Source: Paenibacillus sp. HW567 (GTDB taxonomy: Bacteria > Bacillota > Bacilli > Paenibacillales > Paenibacillaceae). Taken from it: a stretch of 62,484 bases of DNA. Below are positions 58,882 through 62,484 of this stretch, in pieces (positions within the stretch are counted from its first letter, which is position 1; each line of letters begins with the position of its first letter). The position numbers were made by a program, and so were the translations under genes. The notes beneath the pieces were generated by a model that searched no databases, was not told where the DNA came from, and worked only from the letters and a program-made list of their open reading frames with translations. The stretch is from positions 6,123,039 through 6,185,522 of the forward strand of contig NZ_KB910518.1 of NCBI RefSeq assembly GCF_000374185.1, in the 5' to 3' direction.

Positions 58882-60498
58882 TTATACGTCTCCGCCCTTC
58901 TTAATGTTATATACCACGATTTGCTGTAAGGCCGGATCAGCACAAGCCTGAAATTTGGTCCCGCCTTGTCTGAGGCCAATTAGCCTTGTGGTTATGTCTT
59001 TGGTTACCTTTTCGCCCGGATAGAGAAGCGGAATTCCCGGAGGATAAGGTATAACTATCTCCGCTGCTGTTCTACCCGCACTATATTCAAGCCTAATACT
59101 TTCGGTTTGCAAAATATTAACCGGCTTCAAGGAAAACTGCACCGGCTTTGAAATAAGAGCATCCGTGAAAATGTTCCACGTGGAATTATTTTGGGAGGGG
59201 GAAGCCGAAGCTTCCGCTTCGCCGGGGTGCAGGCGAGCTGATGTCCCGCTGCTTGCACCCTCAGGGCAATCCGCCGCTTCTGCGGCGATCCTCCGCAGCG
59301 CGTCCAGCAGCCGCTGCGAGTCCTCCGCCTTCGAGCCGAGGCTGAAGGCGAGCACCACGTGCCGGTCGTCACTCATCTCCGGCACGATCCCTTCCGCTTC
59401 GAGCCTGCGCTGCAGTTCGAAGCCCCCCAGGACCCCGGCGGCGTCATAAATGACGGCCTTGAAGGGGTCCTGGGTGCAGTACGCCGCCATGCCCTGCGGC
59501 GGCGTGTCACCCGCGGCGGCGGCGTCAGCACCGCCGCCAAGAGGCTGCAGCGGCTGTGCCGGCTGCAGCAGCCCGTAGCGCGGCAGCGTGGCCAGGCCGC
59601 GCCGCAGCACGTCCACGGCGGCGAGCCCCGCCGTGAAGGCGCCGGCGCGCTGGCTGTGCACCAGCCGCCGGGCCAGATCAAGCGAAGCCATCACAGGGTA
59701 TGATGGGCTGGAGCTCTGTACCATGGCGAGCCGCTGGCGCAGCAGCGTGCGGTCGAGCAGCGGCCCTTGCACATGCAGCATGGCGCCCATTGTCAGCGCC
59801 GCCAGCATTTTGTGCGTGGACTGCACCACGCCGTCCGCGCCGCACATCAGCGCCCCGGCTGGCAGCGCCGGGTGCTGTCCGTAATGCGCCCCGTGCGCCT
59901 CGTCAACCAGCAGCGGAACGCCCCTGGTATGGCAGGCCAGCGCGAGCGGCGCGAGATCACTGCCCATGCCGTAATAATTCGGCATGGTAACCAGCACAGC
60001 CGCGGCCTCAGGGTAGGCTGCAAGCGCAGCCTGAACCGTCTCGGCCGCCGGAGCAACCGCCAGGCCGCTGACAGGATCAATCTGCGGCTCCACAAAAACA
60101 GCACGCACCCCGGCCAGCATTAAGCCGTGGATAACCGATTTATGCACATTACGCTGAAGAATGAGCGTCATCCCCGGCTCGGGACACACCGTGAGAATCA
60201 GCGCCAGGTTACCGGCAGTACTGCCGCCAACCAGAAAAAAGCTCATCTCTGCCCCAAAACAATCGGCCGCCAATTCCTGCGCTTCTTGAATGACCCCTTC
60301 TGGATGATGCAGATCATCCGTTCCGGTTATTTCCGTCACATCGTACCTCATCACCTCGTCCAAAAAACCGGCGCCTTCCGAAAAGCGATAGGCCTCTCCG
60401 TTCTTATGGCCAGGCACATGATAAGATAAATTACCCTTTGCTCTATATTGTTCCAGCATTTCATATACAGGCGCCCTACCAGGCTCTACTTTGTCCAT
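58882..60498 (-). CDS. Orn/Lys/Arg decarboxylase family protein (YaaO-like)
   Basis: The 538-residue PLP fold type I enzyme has the family start YHVPGHKNGEAYRF, the aspartate site LLVDEAHGAHYG and the PLP Lys in QSTHKMLAALTMGA near residue 230. It should decarboxylate a basic amino acid; which one cannot be told. The C-terminal half contains a GC-rich Ala/Pro/Gly segment (LQPLGGGADAAAAGDTPPQG). AAGGAAG precedes the ATG. Gene order csfB, yaaO, tmk is as in B. subtilis (with xpaC and yaaN missing). Confidence 0.92.
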   Translation of the reverse strand: MDKVEPGRAPVYEMLEQYRAKGNLSYHVPGHKNGEAYRFSEGAGFLDEVMRYDVTEITGTDDLHHPEGVIQEAQELAADCFGAEMSFFLVGGSTAGNLALILTVCPEPGMTLILQRNVHKSVIHGLMLAGVRAVFVEPQIDPVSGLAVAPAAETVQAALAAYPEAAAVLVTMPNYYGMGSDLAPLALACHTRGVPLLVDEAHGAHYGQHPALPAGALMCGADGVVQSTHKMLAALTMGAMLHVQGPLLDRTLLRQRLAMVQSSSPSYPVMASLDLARRLVHSQRAGAFTAGLAAVDVLRRGLATLPRYGLLQPAQPLQPLGGGADAAAAGDTPPQGMAAYCTQDPFKAVIYDAAGVLGGFELQRRLEAEGIVPEMSDDRHVVLAFSLGSKAEDSQRLLDALRRIAAEAADCPEGASSGTSARLHPGEAEASASPSQNNSTWNIFTDALISKPVQFSLKPVNILQTESIRLEYSAGRTAAEIVIPYPPGIPLLYPGEKVTKDITTRLIGLRQGGTKFQACADPALQQIVVYNIKKGGDV

Positions 60499-60716
60499 CT
60501 TTTCTTCCTTCCCTGGGGCTTACCATCTATTTTAACGCAAATATGACTAAACGCCTATATTTCAGCAAAAAAGCCTACCTTCATAACAAAACAGCCCCTC
60601 AGCCAGCATGGACAGAGGAAGCCGTTATATTGAATATTTCTGCTGCAGTACAACGTAACACAGATCCACCGCCGTTCCTAAGCACGTTAGCATAAAAGCT
60701 TGCCGGTCAGATCCAG

Positions 60717-60902
60717 TCAAGCGTTCTTCTGCAGGTCAATCTTCTTCATTCGGCCGACAAAAAAGCGGTATTTGGCGTCCTCAGCCTCTGTGCGCACCAT
60801 CTCAGCCTCACAATCCTCGCAAATAAAATGCGAGACAATCACAATGCCTTCTTCTTTAATCTGCCCGCAGATGATGCAGGCCTGGCCGGTTTGCTGTTCC
60901 AT
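60717..60902 (-). CDS. csfB: anti-sigma-G factor Gin
   Basis: Gin blocks premature sigma-G activity in the forespore. The 61-residue product has two CxxC pairs (ACIICGQ and FICEDCE) and a basic C-terminus. The ATG at 60902 has AGGTGG 7 nt upstream; an ATG at 60908 abuts the SD. A CATACTG sequence about 30 nt upstream could be a forespore-type -10, but no good -35 is seen. With fin at 38 kb, both forespore anti-sigma factors are in the window. Confidence 0.9.
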   Translation of the reverse strand: MEQQTGQACIICGQIKEEGIVIVSHFICEDCEAEMVRTEAEDAKYRFFVGRMKKIDLQKNA

Positions 60903-61110
60903 TACCATCCCACCTTGACTCTTTTAAGAACAGTATGATACACCTTCTATCATTTTAAACCTTTTCATAGTTTTTTCCCATTCTTCATAGCATAAAACAT
61001 ATATATTCTACACATGCCTAACCTGTGATTGTAAAGCAGGGTTTAACAAAACAACAGCATTGGCCGATATTAGTATCATAAGGACTCGCGAGGAGGTTAG
61101 AGCTTTTTTT

Positions 61111-61635
61111 ATGACATCCGACAACAAAGGCTCAGCTACATTCTATCAATACAAGCTAATCAAAAAAATCAATACTACCCCTGCTTGGCTGCGTATTTAT
61201 ATTGCGTTGCCCGTTGCATGTGTTGTACTGGAGACCATATTCCTATCCTGGTGGAGCGTTTTGTTCATGATCATCGCTGGACCAGTCATCCTGTGGATTC
61301 AATATGTTATCACCCGTTCCGTCCTGCTGATTACCGGCCATCCCATTGCCAAGCGGTGGAAAATGTCAATTCACCTGCCGTGGCTTGGGTTTATGCCTGA
61401 TCAATACATCAGCTATAGCGTCTTCCACAAAGTACAACTGCATAATCTCTGGATCGGCCTGTGCATCGCCGCGCTTTTTATTGTCTGGGCTCCGCCGGCA
61501 TTCACTGCTTCCTTGATTGTATGCCATTTGTGGGTGCTGCTGCCAAGGTTGTACGCAATGCTCCGGCTACGCGGCGAAGATAAGGACGGCATGCTAAAAT
61601 TTAACCCGGCCGATGTTTCCTATTACGCTCAGTAA
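61111..61635 (+). CDS. membrane protein of unknown function
   Basis: I do not recognise this 174-residue protein. It has two clear hydrophobic hairpin regions (about residues 28-70, IYIALPVACVVLETIFLSWW and onward, and 115-150, LWIGLCIAALFIVWAPPAFT), a central loop with HLPWLGFMPDQYISY and a short acidic C-terminus. AGGAGG lies 14 nt before the ATG, which is long; the frame is open to 61060 but without another good start. It converges on a lipoprotein gene and shares a bidirectional terminator with it. Confidence 0.65.
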   Translation: MTSDNKGSATFYQYKLIKKINTTPAWLRIYIALPVACVVLETIFLSWWSVLFMIIAGPVILWIQYVITRSVLLITGHPIAKRWKMSIHLPWLGFMPDQYISYSVFHKVQLHNLWIGLCIAALFIVWAPPAFTASLIVCHLWVLLPRLYAMLRLRGEDKDGMLKFNPADVSYYAQ

Positions 61636-61674
61636 CAATCAGCACATTTATCTCCACCGTCTGCCCCCGGCAAA

Positions 61675-61712
61675 TAAAAAATCGCCATCCTGTTAAGGAC
61701 AGCGATTTTTTA
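61675..61712. terminator. bidirectional terminator
   Basis: AAAAATCGC/GCGATTTTT flanks TCCT-GTTA-AGGA; A- and T-runs on both sides allow it to end both the plus-strand membrane protein gene and the minus-strand lipoprotein gene. Confidence 0.88.
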
Positions 61713-62123
61713 TTTGGTCTTAAGCCCCTTAATTGAAGCCTTTTTTTCCTTTGGAATCATGACGATAAAATAACCGTCGTGTACCGTTAAATGCACGACA
61801 CGCCCATCCTTTTGAAAAACCCGGGAGCTTCCCGCGTCTTCATCCTTCTGTTCCTCCCAGCCCCAGTCTGTAATCGCCTGCAGATAGGCTTCCGGAACAC
61901 CTTCCTTTTCCTTAAGCCCGGACATAGAATATCTGACATAATCCATGGCGACATTTGTCGTCGTCCGATCAGGAGAGTTAGCTTCTTTAGGGACCGGAAA
62001 ACTTTTCTCATTCAGAGCGCCTTCAAAAGTATCCCATTTCGGCTCTTTCGCACCACAGCCCGCCAATAATACACCAACTATACAAAGAATACATAATATC
62101 CACAAAGGTCGGATTTGCTTCAT
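61710..62123 (-). CDS. small lipoprotein of unknown function
   Basis: The 137-residue product has a signal peptide with lipobox LLAGC (Cys23) and a short secreted domain (YVRYSMSGLKEKEGVPEAYL...GRVVHLTVHDGYFIVMIPKE). It reads like a small beta-rich domain. I cannot assign a family. AAGGAGG is 9 nt before the ATG. A TATAAT near 62235-62242 may be its -10; no clear -35. It lies next to the 5S gene of the upstream rRNA operon. Confidence 0.8.
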   Translation of the reverse strand: MKQIRPLWILCILCIVGVLLAGCGAKEPKWDTFEGALNEKSFPVPKEANSPDRTTTNVAMDYVRYSMSGLKEKEGVPEAYLQAITDWGWEEQKDEDAGSSRVFQKDGRVVHLTVHDGYFIVMIPKEKKASIKGLKTK

Positions 62124-62282
62124 AACTTAAAACCTCCTTACACTACCCTGCATCTAAAGACACAGGAAAATTCAAAGTTTGAATTTATCAGTAGTTCATT
62201 CGTATTAAGAAAATGCTGAGTATTTGCACTTTTCTATTATACTTGGATCAATGAGAACGTCGGTAACAAAAATGTCACTCAA

Positions 62283-62297
62283 TTGAAAACGCTTTAC
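62283..62297 (+). promoter_or_regulatory. possible cre (CcpA) site
   Basis: TTGAAAACGCTTTAC matches 12 of 14 cre positions (TGNAARCGNWWWCA) read on the plus strand. It is about 160 bp upstream of the lipoprotein gene. Chance occurrence is quite possible. Confidence 0.3.
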
Positions 62298-62335
62298 TTT
62301 TTACACCCTCAGATCTTAAGCTTATCTGCAAAACA

Positions 62336-62374
62336 ACAAAAAAGCCACTGTCGATGGCTCAACAATGGCTTTAT
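62336..62374 (-). terminator. rRNA operon terminator
   Basis: AAAGCCA/TGGCTTT with inner TGTTG/CGACA pairing is followed by TTTTGTTGTTTTG on the minus strand, directly after the 5S gene. Confidence 0.9.
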
Positions 62375-62376
62375 GC

Positions 62377-62484
62377 TGCTTGGCGGCGTCCTACTCTCCC
62401 AGGACCCTTCGGTCCAAGTACCATCGGCGCTGGAGGGCTTAACGGTCGTGTTCGGGATGGGTACGCGTGGAACCCCTCCGCTAT
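62377..62484 (-). rRNA. 5S ribosomal RNA, 5' end cut by window edge
   Basis: The reverse complement has the 5S landmarks CCCATCCCGAACACG, TTAAGCCCTCCAGCGCCGAT, GGTACTTGG and GGGAGAGTAGGACGCCGCC. About the first 10 nt are missing. It is the last gene of an rRNA operon upstream of this block. Confidence 0.97.

Noticed and set aside
1..62484. Defence island, prophage, toxin-antitoxin or biosynthetic cluster
   Set aside because: Gene content is conserved core; no integrase, restriction, toxin or assembly-line genes were seen on either strand.

Overview
The window is one contiguous piece of a low-to-mid GC Firmicutes chromosome, almost certainly Paenibacillus or a close relative. The evidence is the near-gene-for-gene order of the Bacillus subtilis origin-proximal block that runs from csfB to lysS, the endospore genes (spoIIE, spoVG, spoVT, fin, csfB, yabG, sspF), and nadA-nadB-nadC inserted between ftsH and coaX. 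It lies between two ribosomal RNA operons: the right edge holds the 3' part of a 5S gene, and the left edge holds the 5' end of a 16S gene with twin promoters. Nearly all genes are on the minus strand, so the region reads biologically from right to left. There are no tRNA genes, CRISPR arrays, insertion sequences or phage genes.

Layout in the direction of transcription. 62.5-60.7 kb: 5S, rrn terminator, a small lipoprotein, a convergent plus-strand membrane protein, and csfB (anti-sigma-G factor Gin). 60.5-53.2 kb: basic amino acid decarboxylase, tmk, darA (c-di-AMP receptor), yaaR, holB, ricT, yabA, a tRNA-type methyltransferase and rsmI. 53.2-51.9 kb: a repeat-rich non-coding stretch and abrB on the plus strand, with Spo0A-box clusters. 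51.9-47.2 kb: an HD-domain phosphohydrolase, tatD, a c-di-AMP riboswitch in front of a 3D/G5-domain wall protein, and rnmV. 47.2-38.2 kb: rsmA, yabG, veg, sspF, ispE, purR, spoVG, glmU, prs, pth. 38.2-22.5 kb: fin, mfd, prsA, spoVT, a flippase-like protein, mazG, hup, rqcP, yabP, yabQ, divIC, an S1-domain protein, spoIIE and a VWA protein. 22.5-16.5 kb: a Hanks-type kinase, tilS, hprT, ftsH. 16.4-9.1 kb: nadA, nadB, nadC, coaX, hslO, a foldase-like gene, cysK. 9-0.45 kb: the folate operon (pabB, pabA, pabC, folP, folB, folK), a small HTH gene, dusB, then greA and lysS.

The genes are mainly housekeeping (translation fidelity, tRNA modification, rRNA maturation, NAD, CoA, folate and PRPP metabolism, DNA replication and repair) mixed with sporulation control. 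SpoIIE activates sigma-F, Fin and Gin restrain sigma-F and sigma-G, and YabG, SspF, SpoVT, YabP and YabQ act later. The non-coding DNA supports this: a sigma-H promoter at spoVG, sigma-G-type promoters at sspF and spoVT, 0A boxes at spoIIE, spoVG and abrB/HD, paired PurBoxes at purR, a CymR-like palindrome at cysK, and a c-di-AMP riboswitch.

I see no convincing undescribed multi-gene system. The most unusual points are an apparent frameshift at the start of the yacD-like foldase, several families of structured or repeated intergenic DNA, the absence of metG beside abrB and tatD, and a few small genes I cannot name. All motif calls were made by eye. Start sites were chosen from Shine-Dalgarno (SD) spacing and family length, so several differ from the longest possible reading frame.
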